Assembly (NCBI RefSeq): GCF_900100275.1
Contig: NZ_FNET01000001.1
Location: 620,001-684,000 of the forward strand
From: Lentzea albidocapillata subsp. violacea
GTDB taxonomy: Bacteria; Actinomycetota; Actinomycetes; Mycobacteriales; Pseudonocardiaceae
DNA: 64,000 nt
Reading direction: 5' to 3'
Shown: piece by piece, positions 1 through 8,045 of the stretch
Layout: every line of letters starts with the position of its first letter
Numbering within the stretch: the first letter of the stretch is position 1
The notes under the pieces: generated by a model
The model's input: only the letters and a program-made list of their open reading frames with translations
Databases searched by the model: none
Told to the model about the DNA's origin: nothing
Made by a program: the position numbers and the translations under genes

Positions 1-1
1 G

Positions 2-790
2 CTCGGCGCGCTCGCTACGGTGGCGCTGGTCGTGCTGCGCGTGGCGTTCACCATCCCGGTGATCGCCCTGCTGCGCCGCCAGCAACGTCGCGCGGACGCG
101 TTCACCGGCAAGCTGGAGTCCTTTGTGGATCGCTTCACCGCGCGAGGCCCCACGCCCGGTGAGGAGAAGCGGTACGACCGCGGAATCCGCATGCTGCAAC
201 GCAAGCAGGCCGACGTGGCGTTCTACGCGAGCGAAGGCCTCAGCTGGCGCGGTGGCGCGGTGCTCGCCTGGTCGGGCATGCGCGGCGTGGTGACGGTGGC
301 GGCGGCGCAGACGCTGCCCGAGGACCTGCCGTACCGCTCCGAGCTGATCCTGATCGCCTTCACCGTCGCGATCCTCACGCTCGTCGTGCAGGGCGGCTCG
401 TTGCCGCTGGTGATCAGGTGGCTGGGCATCCGCGGCAACGACCAGGATCATGAACGCCGCGAGTACGCGCGGCTGGCGGGTGAGCTGGTGACGGCGAGCC
501 GGACGTTGCTGGAGAGCTCGACGCTGTGCCGCGAGAACGGGGAGCCGTTCGACGAGCACCTGCTGGAACAGACCCTCGAGCGGATCATCGCGATGAGCGA
601 GGGCATCGAGAAGAAGCTCACCGAGCAGGACCCGGACATGTCGATGCACCAACGTTTCGAGCTGCAGCGGATGATGGCGGACGCCCAGCAGAACGCCCTG
701 CTGGACGCGCGCGCCAGTGGCACCTACGCCTCGCACACCCTGGAGAAGGCCCAGAACTTCGTCGACAGCCAGAGCACCCGGTTCATGTGA
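2..790 (+). CDS. Monovalent cation/proton antiporter of the CPA1 family, C-terminal part (5' end outside window)
   Basis: The reading frame is already open at the window edge, so this is the 3' part of a longer gene. The visible portion has a few membrane segments. It carries the signature GMRGVVTVAAAQTLP, the conserved transmembrane motif of NhaP/CPA1 Na+/H+ exchangers. A long hydrophilic C-terminal tail follows (helical, charged, roughly the last 120 residues), as is common for the cytoplasmic regulatory tails of this family. The expected role is sodium or potassium extrusion in exchange for protons at the plasma membrane. Its stop codon directly abuts that of the convergent GntR regulator. 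It has no visible link to the steroid or sugar genes. Confidence 0.85.
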   Translation, partial: LGALATVALVVLRVAFTIPVIALLRRQQRRADAFTGKLESFVDRFTARGPTPGEEKRYDRGIRMLQRKQADVAFYASEGLSWRGGAVLAWSGMRGVVTVAAAQTLPEDLPYRSELILIAFTVAILTLVVQGGSLPLVIRWLGIRGNDQDHERREYARLAGELVTASRTLLESSTLCRENGEPFDEHLLEQTLERIIAMSEGIEKKLTEQDPDMSMHQRFELQRMMADAQQNALLDARASGTYASHTLEKAQNFVDSQSTRFM

Positions 791-1552
791 TCAGAACGGA
801 TCGCCGCTGACCCGTGCCTGCACGTCCACGGTGTTGCGCGGCGAGGCCCCGAGCGTCAGCCGCGAGACGATCCGGTACCGGTCGCCGCGGTAGATCGAGT
901 GCACGTACTCGACCTGCCGGCCCTCGGCGTCCGTGGTCAGCCGCTCGAACAGCAAAGCCGGTGCCAGCACGGGAACACCGAGCAGCGAGGCCTCGGAGTC
1001 GTTCACCACGGTGGGCTCGATCGACTGCACGGCCTCGGAAACGTGGACACCGTGCTCGCGCAGCCGTTCGTAGAAGTCGCCGGACTCCATGTCGTGCAAC
1101 GTCAGCGAGGGCGCGACCTGAGCGGGCACGTGCAGGTACTCCAACGCCATCGGCTCGCCGTCGACCAGCCGCAGGCGGGCGATGTAGTGGATGTCGGCGG
1201 CGGGGGAGAGGTGCAGGCGGCGGCCCACCCTGGCGCCGGCCGGGATGCGGGCGTGTTCGAGCACGCGGGACGACCACGTGCCGCCGGCCTGCGGCAGGGA
1301 CATGGATCCCGTGTCGGAGACCATCTCCTGGGTGATCTTGGCGCGCGCCACGAAGGTGCCCCGGCCGTGCTGGCGGACGAGCAGGCCGGTGTTGACCAGT
1401 TCCTCGACGGCCGAGCGAATGGTGGGGCGGGAGACCGAGAGCTGCTGGCACAGCACGCGTTCGGCGGGGATGGGGGCGCCCGCCGGATGGGTCTCGATGA
1501 GCTCGAGCAGGTAGTCGCGGACGCGCTCGCGCTTCAGGATCGCTTCGGCCAT
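791..1552 (-). CDS. dasR: GntR-family (HutC/UTRA) repressor, DasR-like
   Basis: The 253-aa protein has an N-terminal winged helix-turn-helix (about residues 8-75: SVSRPTIRSAVEELVNTGLLVRQHGRGTFVA) and a C-terminal UTRA ligand-binding domain. This is the architecture of DasR, the Streptomyces repressor released by amino-sugar phosphates. The ATG at 1552 was chosen because a GGAGGGG ribosome site lies just upstream. A longer in-frame start at 1711 would run through the operator region and is unlikely. The gene is divergent from an ABC sugar operon, and the gap holds three palindromes, so autoregulation plus control of that operon is expected. The DasR name rests on synteny with dasR-dasABC-dasD and on the dre-like sites; an ortholog specific for another disaccharide is possible. 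Confidence 0.75.
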   Translation of the reverse strand: MAEAILKRERVRDYLLELIETHPAGAPIPAERVLCQQLSVSRPTIRSAVEELVNTGLLVRQHGRGTFVARAKITQEMVSDTGSMSLPQAGGTWSSRVLEHARIPAGARVGRRLHLSPAADIHYIARLRLVDGEPMALEYLHVPAQVAPSLTLHDMESGDFYERLREHGVHVSEAVQSIEPTVVNDSEASLLGVPVLAPALLFERLTTDAEGRQVEYVHSIYRGDRYRIVSRLTLGASPRNTVDVQARVSGDPF

Positions 1553-1588
1553 GCCCCTCCGCTTCGTCGGCGGCCAGTATGGCATACC

Positions 1589-1605
1589 ACTGGTAAGTAA
1601 CCAGT
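1589..1605. promoter_or_regulatory. Operator-like palindrome 1 (dre-like)
   Basis: ACTGGT-AAGTA-ACCAGT forms perfect 6-bp arms around a 5-bp spacer. The TGGT...ACCA half-sites match the core of the DasR responsive element. It is nearest to the regulator gene start, consistent with autoregulation. Confidence 0.65.
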
Positions 1606-1658
1606 CCGATGAAGATCGAGAGCGCTCCCACGCGTCCAACCAGGGTATTGACCTGAGA

Positions 1659-1674
1659 AGTGGTCTATGCCACT
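1659..1674. promoter_or_regulatory. Operator-like palindrome 2 (closest to dre consensus)
   Basis: AGTGGTCTATGCCACT differs from a perfect AGTGGTCTAGACCACT dre site at two central positions (14 of 16). It sits about 60 bp upstream of the sugar-binding protein start, a typical repressor position. Confidence 0.7.
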
Positions 1675-1696
1675 TTCTACCCACTCCCATCGGACC

Positions 1697-1710
1697 TGAC
1701 CAATTGGTCA
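1697..1710. promoter_or_regulatory. Operator-like palindrome 3
   Basis: TGACCAATTGGTCA is a perfect 14-bp palindrome ending 21 bp before the GTG of the binding-protein gene. Its half-sites are in the reverse order (ACCA...TGGT) compared with the two upstream sites. It may therefore serve a different protein or a different face of the same regulator. Confidence 0.5.
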
Positions 1711-1731
1711 CATCCCAGCGAGAGGTGAGTC

Positions 1732-2967
1732 GTGTCGCGCTCCGCTGCCTTACTCGTCCTGGCGCTCACGTTGTCCGCCTGCGGTTCGTCCGCGGGCGGA
1801 AGTGAGAAGCAGGAGATCACCGTGTGGCTCATGAAGGACACGGCCACCGAGGAGTTCGTGTCGAAGTTCGAGAGCGAGTTCGAACGTGATCACGCGAATC
1901 TCGACCTGAAGATCCAGATCCAGGAGTGGAACGGCATCACACAGAAGGTGACCAGTGCTCTGGCCAGCACTGATCCGCCGGACGTGATTGAGGTCGGCAA
2001 CACCCAGGTCGCCCAGTACGTGGCCAGCAAGGGTGTCACGGACCTGTCCTCCAGGAAGGCCGAGCTGCAGGGCGACGACTGGATTCCGGGGCTGAGCGAG
2101 CCCGGCGCGGTGGACGGCAAGCAGTTCGGGATCCCGTTCTACGCCGCCAACCGGGTCGTGATCTACCGCACGGATTTGTTCGAAGCGGCCCAGGTCACGC
2201 CCCCGAAGACGCGCGAGGAGTGGCTCGCCGCCACCGCCAAGCTCGACCAGGGTGACCAGCAGGGCATCTACCTGCCCGGCCAGAACTGGTACACGCTGTC
2301 CGGGTTCGTCTGGGACGAGGGCGGCGACCTGGCGAAGCAGGACGGCGACCGCTGGAAGGGCTCGCTCAACACGCCGGAGGCGTTGGCGGGCATGGACTTC
2401 TACCGGCAGCTCCAGGCGCTCGGCGACGGTCCGAAGGACTCCGACGAGGCCAAGCCGCAGCAGACGGACGTCGTGGCGGGCGGCAAGGTCGCGCAGTTCA
2501 TCGCGGTGCCCGGCGCGGCGAAGCTCGTCACCAAGGCCAACCCGGCGCTGGAGGGCAAGATCGGCTTCTTCCCGATCCCCGGCAAGACGGCGGACAAGCC
2601 CGGCGCGGTGTTCACCGGCGGCTCCGACCTCATCGTCCCGCTGGCGTCCTCACGTCAGGACGGCGCGTACGAGGTCGTCAAGGCGCTCGCCGGCGAGAAG
2701 TGGCAGGTGGAGCTCGCGAAGGCGATGAACTACGTGCCGAACCGCAAGTCGCTCGCGTCCTCGGTGGCCGGTGATCCCGGCACGGCGGCGATGGCGGCCG
2801 GTGCGGCCAACGGGTTCGCCACGCCGAACTCGCCGAACTGGGCGGCGGTCGAGGCCCGCAACCCGATCAAGGAGTTCCAGACCGCGGTCCTCACCGGCGC
2901 CGATCCCCGCACGGCGGCGGCGAAGGCCGACGAAGTGATCACCCAAGCCCTCAACTCCGGCAAATGA
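1732..2967 (+). CDS. dasA: ABC transporter extracellular sugar-binding lipoprotein (DasA-like)
   Basis: The 411-aa type 1 extracellular solute-binding protein starts with a lipoprotein signal peptide and a lipobox LSAC, giving lipidated Cys17. The rest has the maltose-binding-protein fold typical of oligosaccharide binders (EITVWLMKDT near the N-terminus, SALASTDPPDVIEVGNTQ, and GGSDLIVP late in the chain). The GTG start has a GAGAGGTGA ribosome site. It is the first gene of a run with two permease genes, a GH20 hexosaminidase and a secreted polysaccharide-binding protein. This favours uptake of chitobiose or N-acetylglucosamine, as for Streptomyces DasA. No ATPase gene is present; such systems usually share the MsiK ATPase encoded elsewhere. 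The substrate is inferred from context. Confidence 0.8.
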   Translation: MSRSAALLVLALTLSACGSSAGGSEKQEITVWLMKDTATEEFVSKFESEFERDHANLDLKIQIQEWNGITQKVTSALASTDPPDVIEVGNTQVAQYVASKGVTDLSSRKAELQGDDWIPGLSEPGAVDGKQFGIPFYAANRVVIYRTDLFEAAQVTPPKTREEWLAATAKLDQGDQQGIYLPGQNWYTLSGFVWDEGGDLAKQDGDRWKGSLNTPEALAGMDFYRQLQALGDGPKDSDEAKPQQTDVVAGGKVAQFIAVPGAAKLVTKANPALEGKIGFFPIPGKTADKPGAVFTGGSDLIVPLASSRQDGAYEVVKALAGEKWQVELAKAMNYVPNRKSLASSVAGDPGTAAMAAGAANGFATPNSPNWAAVEARNPIKEFQTAVLTGADPRTAAAKADEVITQALNSGK

Positions 2968-3908
2968 CGCTCCTCGCCGAGAGGCCGGTGCAGGAGACTG
3001 CGCCGGCCCCGCCGAAGCGCCGCAAACGACCCGTTCTGCCGTACCTCCTGATCGCGCCCACCCTGCTCACCACCGCGTACCTGCTGGTGTACCCGTTGGT
3101 CCGCAACGTGATCATCTCGCTGCAGGAGTTCGGGTTGCCGCAGCTCGTGCGCGGCGACGCGAAGTTCGTCGGTCTCGCGAACTACGTGAAGGTGCTGTCC
3201 GACCCCGAGTTCTGGGCCGTGGTCAGGCGGACGCTGTGGTTCACCGCGATCAACGTCGTGCTGATCATGGTGTTGTCCACCCTGGTCGCGCTGCTGCTCG
3301 TGCGCCTCGGCAAGTGGCTCAGGTTCCTCGTGATGGGCGGGCTCGTGCTCACCTGGGCGACGCCGATCATCGCGGCGACCACGGTGTTCCAGTGGCTCTT
3401 CCAGTCGCGGCTCGGCGTCGTGAACTGGGCGCTGGTCGCGCTGGGGTTCGAGGAGTACCGCGACTACACGTGGTTCGCGGACGGCGAGGCGACGTTCGGC
3501 ATCCTCGTGACGCTGATCGTCTGGCAGTCGATCCCGTTCGCCGCGCTGTCGCTGTACGCGGCGATGATCACCGTGCCGCAGGAGCTGTACGAGGCCGCGC
3601 GGATGGACGGCGCCGGCGCGTGGCGGGTGTTCTCGACCATCACCTTTCCCATGCTGCGTGCCATGTTCGGGCTGATCACGTGCCTGGAGGTGATCTGGGT
3701 CGTCAAGGCGTTCGTGCAGATCTGGGTGATCAGCCAGGGCGGTCCGGGCCAGGCCACGACGACGCTGCCGGTCTACGCCTTCCAGGTGGCGCAGTCGCTG
3801 CAGCGCTACGACCTCGGCGCGGCCGTGTCGATGCTCATGGTGCTGCTGCTCGTGCTCGCACTGCTGGCGTACTTCCGCCAGCTCTACCGGCAGGAGCGGG
3901 AAGCATGA
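2964..3908 (+). CDS. dasB: ABC sugar transporter permease (DasB-like)
   Basis: The 314-aa integral membrane protein has about six membrane segments after a basic N-terminal tail (PPKRRKRPVLPYLLIAPTLL). The EAA-loop motif near residue 210 (YEAARMDGAGAWRVFSTITFP) is the coupling helix that docks on the ATPase in carbohydrate ABC importers (MalF type). The ATG overlaps the preceding stop by four bases (ATGA), so translation is coupled with the binding-protein gene. It should pair with the next gene as a heterodimeric pore in the plasma membrane. Confidence 0.85.
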   Translation: MTLLAERPVQETAPAPPKRRKRPVLPYLLIAPTLLTTAYLLVYPLVRNVIISLQEFGLPQLVRGDAKFVGLANYVKVLSDPEFWAVVRRTLWFTAINVVLIMVLSTLVALLLVRLGKWLRFLVMGGLVLTWATPIIAATTVFQWLFQSRLGVVNWALVALGFEEYRDYTWFADGEATFGILVTLIVWQSIPFAALSLYAAMITVPQELYEAARMDGAGAWRVFSTITFPMLRAMFGLITCLEVIWVVKAFVQIWVISQGGPGQATTTLPVYAFQVAQSLQRYDLGAAVSMLMVLLLVLALLAYFRQLYRQEREA

Positions 3909-4726
3909 TCGGCCGGATCTCGCGCACCACGGCGGCGCTCGTCGTGTTCGTCCTCTCGGTGTTCCCCGTCTACTGGATGGTGCTCACCGCGTTCAAGCCC
4001 ACCAAGGACATCCAGAGCGCGACGCCGACGTTCCTGCCCGTGCCTATCACGTTCGACCACTTCGGCACGGCGATCGCCGCGAAGGGGTTCTTCTCGTTCT
4101 GGCGCAACAGCCTTCTGGTGGCGGGCGGGGCGGTGCTCCTGGCGCTGCTGGTCGCCCTGCTCGCGGCGTTCGCGATCGCCCGGCTGCAGTGGAAGGGCCG
4201 CAGGGCGTTCGTGCTGATGGTGTTCGTCGCGCAGATGACGCCGTGGGAGGCGCTGCTCATCCCGATCTACGTGATCGCCAGGGACACCGGCATGCTCGAC
4301 ACGCTCTGGATCCTCACGCTCGTCTACTTCATGATGACGCTGCCGTTCACCATCGTGACGCTGCGCGGGTTCCTCGCCGCCATCCCGGCCGATCTGGAGG
4401 AGGCGGCGCTGGTCGACGGCTGCACGCGCGAGCAGGCGTTCCGCAAGATCGTGTTCCCGCTGCTCGCGCCCGGTCTGCTGGCGACCTCGCTGTTCGGGTT
4501 CATCACCGCGTGGAACGAGTTCGCCTTCGCCAACGTGCTGATCATCAAGGACCAGGACGACCGCACGCTGCCGGTCTGGCTGTCCTCGTTCAACAACACC
4601 TTCGGCACCGACTGGGGAGCCACCATGGCCGCGTCGACGCTGTTCATGCTGCCGGTGCTGCTGATCTTCATCGTGTTGCAGGGCCGGGTCACCACCGGCA
4701 TCGTCGGAGGGGCGGTGAAAGGGTGA
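3905..4726 (+). CDS. dasC: ABC sugar transporter permease (DasC-like)
   Basis: The 273-aa MalG-type permease has about six membrane segments and the EAA loop EEAALVDGCTREQAFRKIVFP near residue 170. The start MIGRISRTTAAL at 3905 was chosen because it overlaps the upstream stop as ATGA. The same frame stays open far upstream, but that part is not membrane-like and lies inside dasB. It is the second half of the importer pore, and its own stop overlaps the GTG of the GH20 gene, keeping the whole run translationally coupled. Confidence 0.85.
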   Translation: MIGRISRTTAALVVFVLSVFPVYWMVLTAFKPTKDIQSATPTFLPVPITFDHFGTAIAAKGFFSFWRNSLLVAGGAVLLALLVALLAAFAIARLQWKGRRAFVLMVFVAQMTPWEALLIPIYVIARDTGMLDTLWILTLVYFMMTLPFTIVTLRGFLAAIPADLEEAALVDGCTREQAFRKIVFPLLAPGLLATSLFGFITAWNEFAFANVLIIKDQDDRTLPVWLSSFNNTFGTDWGATMAASTLFMLPVLLIFIVLQGRVTTGIVGGAVKG

Positions 4727-6162
4727 TCGTTCCACTCCCGACCAGGATCGTGCGCCGCGGCAAGGGGTTCACGCTGGACGACGGCACGAGTGTGCGCGTC
4801 ACACCCGGAGCCGAACCCGCGGCGAGACTCCTGCGCACACTCCTCAGACCCGCCACCGGACTCCCGTTGCCGATCGCCGGCCACGGCCAGATCTTCATCG
4901 CCCTGGACGCCAAGCTCGTCGGACTCGGCGCGGAGGGCTACGCGCTCACGGTCACCGAACACGGCGTCCTGCTGCGCGCCGGCACACCGAACGGCCTGGC
5001 GCACGGCGTGCAGTCCATCCGGCAACTCCTGCCGGCGCAGGCACTCCGGCCGAGCAGGGTGTCCGATGTGGAGTGGACGCTGCCCGGCGTCGACATCCGT
5101 GACCTGCCCAGGTTGCCGTGGCGCGGGTTCATGCTCGACGTGGCCAGGCACTTCCAGCCGGTGCACGTGCTGCGCAGGTTCATCGACCTGATGGCGTTCC
5201 ACAAGCTCAACGTCCTGCACCTGCATCTGACCGACGACCAGGGCTGGCGCATGCCGGTGCCCGCGCACCCGCTGCTGACCTCGATCGGCGGCTGGCGTAC
5301 CGAGACCAACGGCGACGGCGTCCCGCACGGCGGCACCTACACCCGCACCGAGCTGGAAGGGCTGGTCGCGCACGCGGCCGAACGCGGCATCCGGATCATG
5401 CCGGAGATCGAGATGCCCGGCCACGCCCGCGCCGCACTGGCCGCCTATCCCGATCTGGCCGCCTATCCCGATCTGACCGCCTACCCCGACCTCGGCACAG
5501 CGCCGGAACCGCTGCCCGTCTGGACCCGTTGGGGCATCAGCGATGCGGCGTTCGGCATGCACGCGATCGGCTTCGTCCGCGACGTGCTGGCCGAGGTGCT
5601 GGAGGTGTTCCCCGGCGAGCACGTCCACCTCGGCGGCGACGAGTGCCTGCTGCCGGAGGACGTGCACGGCCGGTTCCTCCGCCAGGCGAGCGAGTACCTG
5701 CTCGACCGGGGCCGCGTCCCGGCCGCGTGGGAACCGAGCGGCGACCAACGTTGCGTCCTCATGCCGTGGAAGGACGAAACCCAGGCGGTCAAGGCACTGG
5801 ACCAGGGCCAGCCCGTCGTGATGGCCCCGCACACCTCCACCTACCTCGACTACCCGCAGTCGGACGGCCCGCACGAACCACCCGGCCAGCCCGGGTTCGT
5901 CGTGACGGCCCGCGACGTCTACCACGTGCCGCTGCCCGACGGCGTGCTCGGCGCCCAGTGCCAGCTGTGGACCGAGCACGTCCGCTCCCGTGACCACCTG
6001 GAGTACCTGGCATTCCCCCGTCTTGCCGCGCTGGCCGACACCCTCTGGTCCCAGCGCCCCGAGTGGGAGGGCTTCGCCACCCGGATGCGCCTCCACTCGT
6101 CCAGGCTCGCCGCCCTGTCCGTCCCTGCCGAAATGAGGAGAGAACGTTGCGAGTACTCCTAG
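4723..6162 (+). CDS. dasD: Family 20 beta-N-acetylhexosaminidase (DasD-like)
   Basis: This 479-aa glycoside hydrolase removes terminal GlcNAc from chitobiose and related oligosaccharides. An N-terminal GH20b-like alpha/beta domain (about residues 1-120, ending PWRGFMLDVARHFQPV) precedes the GH20 barrel with HLHLTDDQGWRMP and the catalytic Asp-Glu pair in HLGGDE (D306, E307). There is no signal peptide, so it should act inside the cell on imported oligomers. The GTG start overlaps the dasC stop (GTGA). In Streptomyces a GH20 enzyme also follows dasABC. Oddly, three copies of a six-residue unit (AAYPDL, AAYPDL, TAYPDL) occur at residues 240-257, encoded by an 18-bp tandem repeat. Confidence 0.88.
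   Translation: MIVPLPTRIVRRGKGFTLDDGTSVRVTPGAEPAARLLRTLLRPATGLPLPIAGHGQIFIALDAKLVGLGAEGYALTVTEHGVLLRAGTPNGLAHGVQSIRQLLPAQALRPSRVSDVEWTLPGVDIRDLPRLPWRGFMLDVARHFQPVHVLRRFIDLMAFHKLNVLHLHLTDDQGWRMPVPAHPLLTSIGGWRTETNGDGVPHGGTYTRTELEGLVAHAAERGIRIMPEIEMPGHARAALAAYPDLAAYPDLTAYPDLGTAPEPLPVWTRWGISDAAFGMHAIGFVRDVLAEVLEVFPGEHVHLGGDECLLPEDVHGRFLRQASEYLLDRGRVPAAWEPSGDQRCVLMPWKDETQAVKALDQGQPVVMAPHTSTYLDYPQSDGPHEPPGQPGFVVTARDVYHVPLPDGVLGAQCQLWTEHVRSRDHLEYLAFPRLAALADTLWSQRPEWEGFATRMRLHSSRLAALSVPAEMRRERCEYS
5440..5493 (+). repeat. 18-bp tandem repeat, three copies, inside the GH20 gene
   Basis: Three consecutive 18-bp units encode A/T-A-Y-P-D-L. Copies 1 and 2 are identical (GCCGCCTATCCCGATCTG). Copy 3 has diverged at four bases while changing only one residue. 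The reading frame is kept. This looks like a recent slippage duplication within a surface loop of the barrel, after the EIEMPGHARA strand. Confidence 0.9.
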
Positions 6163-7508
6163 CCGCGTCCTGCGCGGCACTGGCGGTGGCCGCGCTGGCC
6201 GTCGCACCGAACGCGTTCGCCGCCGACGCGATCACCGCCCTGTACCGGACCAGCGCGTCCGGCGCGACCACCGACCAGGCCGAACCGTGGTTCAAGCTGG
6301 TCAACTCGGGCAGCACCAGCGTGCCGCTGTCCGACGTGAAGATCCGCTACTACTTCAGGAGCGACACCCCGGACGTCGGCTACCGGTTCGCCTGCTCGTG
6401 GGCCGTGCGCGGCTGCGGCAACGTGACCGGCCAGTTCGGCACCCTGACCGGCGGCCCGGCCGACCGCTACCTGGAGGTCGGCTTCACCTCCGGTGCGGGC
6501 GCGCTGAACCCCGGCGCCGACTCCGGCGACCTGCAACTCCGCTTCTACCGCACCAACTGGGGCCCGATCGCCCAGTCCGACGACTACTCGTTCCGCAACC
6601 AGAGCTCCTACTCGGCGTGGAACAACATCACGGTCTACCGCGGCAGCACGTTGCTGTGGGGCACCCCGCCCGGCGGCAGCCCGCCCACCACCACGACGAC
6701 GACGGCGCCGAACCCCAACGGCCCCAAGCTGTTCGACGACTTCGCCTACACCAACTCGAGCGACTCGCGGATCGGCCAGCGCGGCTGGACCGTCCGCTCG
6801 GGCGGTGGCGGGCCCGGTGTCCCCGGTGCCGAATGGGACGCCTCGCGCGTCACGTTCCCGACTGTCGACGGCCAGAAGGTCATGCGCCTCGACTCGTGGA
6901 ACAACGGTTCCGCGGCGAAGCAGACCGAGATGTTCCACCAGCGGAAGTTCTTCGAGGGCACCTACGCGTCCAGGGTGAAGTTCAGCGACGCGCCGGTGTT
7001 CGGCCCGGACGGTGACCACGTCGTGCAGACGTTCTTCACCATCACCCCGCTCGACGCGCCGATGGCCCCGAACTACGGCGAGATCGACTTCGAGTATCTG
7101 CCCAACGGCGGCTGGGGCGAGCCGGCCAACATCATGTACGAGACGACCTGGGAGACCTACCAGAACGAACCGTGGGTCGCCGACAACATCCACAACGAAC
7201 AGCGGCAGAGCTACAGCGGCTGGCACGACCTCGTCTTCCAGGTCGCGAACGGCCGGGTGAAGTACTACATCGACGGCAACCTGGTCGCCGACCACGGCGA
7301 CAAGTACTACCCCGAGACGCCTATGTCGATCAACTTCAACCTGTGGTTCATCTCTGGCGGCCTGCAGGGCAGCAGTGCCGAGCGGGCCTACCAGCAGGAG
7401 GTCGACTACGTGTACTTCGCCAAGGACCAGGTGCTGAGCCCGGCCCAGGTGAGGACGGCGGTGCAGGACTACCGCAACGCGGGCGTCACGCACACCGACA
7501 ACGTCTGA
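6147..7508 (+). CDS. Secreted CBM3 - Thr/Pro linker - GH16-like (concanavalin-fold) protein
   Basis: The 453-aa protein is predicted to be exported. It has a Sec signal peptide (hydrophobic stretch ending NAFA at about residue 25), a family 3 carbohydrate-binding module (about 28-172, with ITALYRTSASGATTDQAEPW and FACSWAVRGCGN), and a short TTTTTTAPNP linker (about 183-192). A beta-sandwich domain follows with the motif EIDFE (E312, D314, E316), which matches the E-x-D-x-E catalytic signature of GH16. The TTG start was chosen for the AGGAGAG site 5 bp upstream and the signal peptide; it overlaps the GH20 end by 16 bp. CBM3 normally binds crystalline cellulose or chitin. Location in an amino-sugar operon suggests a chitin or cell-wall polysaccharide target, but the substrate is unknown. 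Confidence 0.75.
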   Translation: MRVLLAASCAALAVAALAVAPNAFAADAITALYRTSASGATTDQAEPWFKLVNSGSTSVPLSDVKIRYYFRSDTPDVGYRFACSWAVRGCGNVTGQFGTLTGGPADRYLEVGFTSGAGALNPGADSGDLQLRFYRTNWGPIAQSDDYSFRNQSSYSAWNNITVYRGSTLLWGTPPGGSPPTTTTTTAPNPNGPKLFDDFAYTNSSDSRIGQRGWTVRSGGGGPGVPGAEWDASRVTFPTVDGQKVMRLDSWNNGSAAKQTEMFHQRKFFEGTYASRVKFSDAPVFGPDGDHVVQTFFTITPLDAPMAPNYGEIDFEYLPNGGWGEPANIMYETTWETYQNEPWVADNIHNEQRQSYSGWHDLVFQVANGRVKYYIDGNLVADHGDKYYPETPMSINFNLWFISGGLQGSSAERAYQQEVDYVYFAKDQVLSPAQVRTAVQDYRNAGVTHTDNV

Positions 7509-7512
7509 CCGG

Positions 7513-7544
7513 ACGGGCGCCCCGAAGACCTTCGGGGCGCCCGT
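7513..7544. terminator. Strong hairpin, likely terminator of the sugar operon
   Basis: A perfect 14-bp stem (ACGGGCGCCCCGAA / TTCGGGGCGCCCGT) with a GACC loop begins 4 bp after the stop of the secreted protein. There is no T-tract, as is usual in high-GC actinomycetes. It also lies just beyond the 3' end of the convergent MmpS-like gene, so it may stop both transcripts. Confidence 0.8.
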
Positions 7545-7567
7545 CGCGTGCGTCGTGGCGAGGGTGG

Positions 7568-7969
7568 TCAGGTGCCGGTCACGGATTCGCAGCTGACCGT
7601 CTCGCCGGGCTTCCCGGTCGCGGACGCGAGCTCCTTCACCCCGTCCAGCAGGATGCGGCACGTCAGCACCTGGCCGGCCTTGGGCGTGGCGGAGACCTGA
7701 GCCCTCTCACCGGCGTTGATCACGACCTCGAACGTCCACGGCAGCGGCTTCTCGGTGGTGACGACCTTCGGTGTCTCCTTGCGATAGCGCGTGGCCGACT
7801 CCGAGTACGTCACCTCCACGAGCGTCTCGGCGGGCTGCGCCGACACCTCGTAGGTGATGGCCCAGGCCTTGCCGGTCAGCGTCGTCCAGCCGCCGTAGTG
7901 GTTCACCAGCAGCACGGTTCCGCCGCCCACCACGGCCAGTACGGCGAGGACGACCACGAGCGTCTTCAT
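7568..7969 (-). CDS. MmpS-like membrane-anchored accessory protein
   Basis: The 133-aa protein has one N-terminal membrane helix (MKTLVVVLAVLAVVGGGTVLL) and a periplasm-facing beta-rich domain. The pattern ITYEVS...AETLVEVTY...LPWTFEVVINAG...LTCRILLDG resembles mycobacterial MmpS proteins, which assist RND-type MmpL lipid exporters. The start at 7969 was chosen because the hydrophobic anchor begins there; a longer frame to 8032 adds only polar residues. No mmpL gene is adjacent. The gene follows kstR on the same strand with a 76-bp gap and no obvious terminator, so it may be co-transcribed with the steroid repressor. Family assignment is from sequence pattern only. Confidence 0.6.
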   Translation of the reverse strand: MKTLVVVLAVLAVVGGGTVLLVNHYGGWTTLTGKAWAITYEVSAQPAETLVEVTYSESATRYRKETPKVVTTEKPLPWTFEVVINAGERAQVSATPKAGQVLTCRILLDGVKELASATGKPGETVSCESVTGT

Positions 7970-8045
7970 AGGACAGACGGTAGTGGTGGGTGCGTGCGCC
8001 TGCATCGTTCGGCGGTGTGACTCGCTGGTCATCCCGCAGGACGAC

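Noticed and set aside
1553..1711. Longer start of the GntR regulator at 1711
   Set aside because: It would encode the operator palindromes and lacks a ribosome site; the ATG at 1552 has GGAGGGG.
3236..3904. Upstream extension of the DasC frame
   Set aside because: The stretch lies within dasB in another frame, is not membrane-like, and the ATGA-coupled start at 3905 gives a normal permease.
4324..6207. 627-codon open frame on the minus strand across dasC and the GH20 gene
   Set aside because: It is antisense to genes with clear family motifs and has an Arg/Gly/Val-rich composition typical of high-GC shadow frames.
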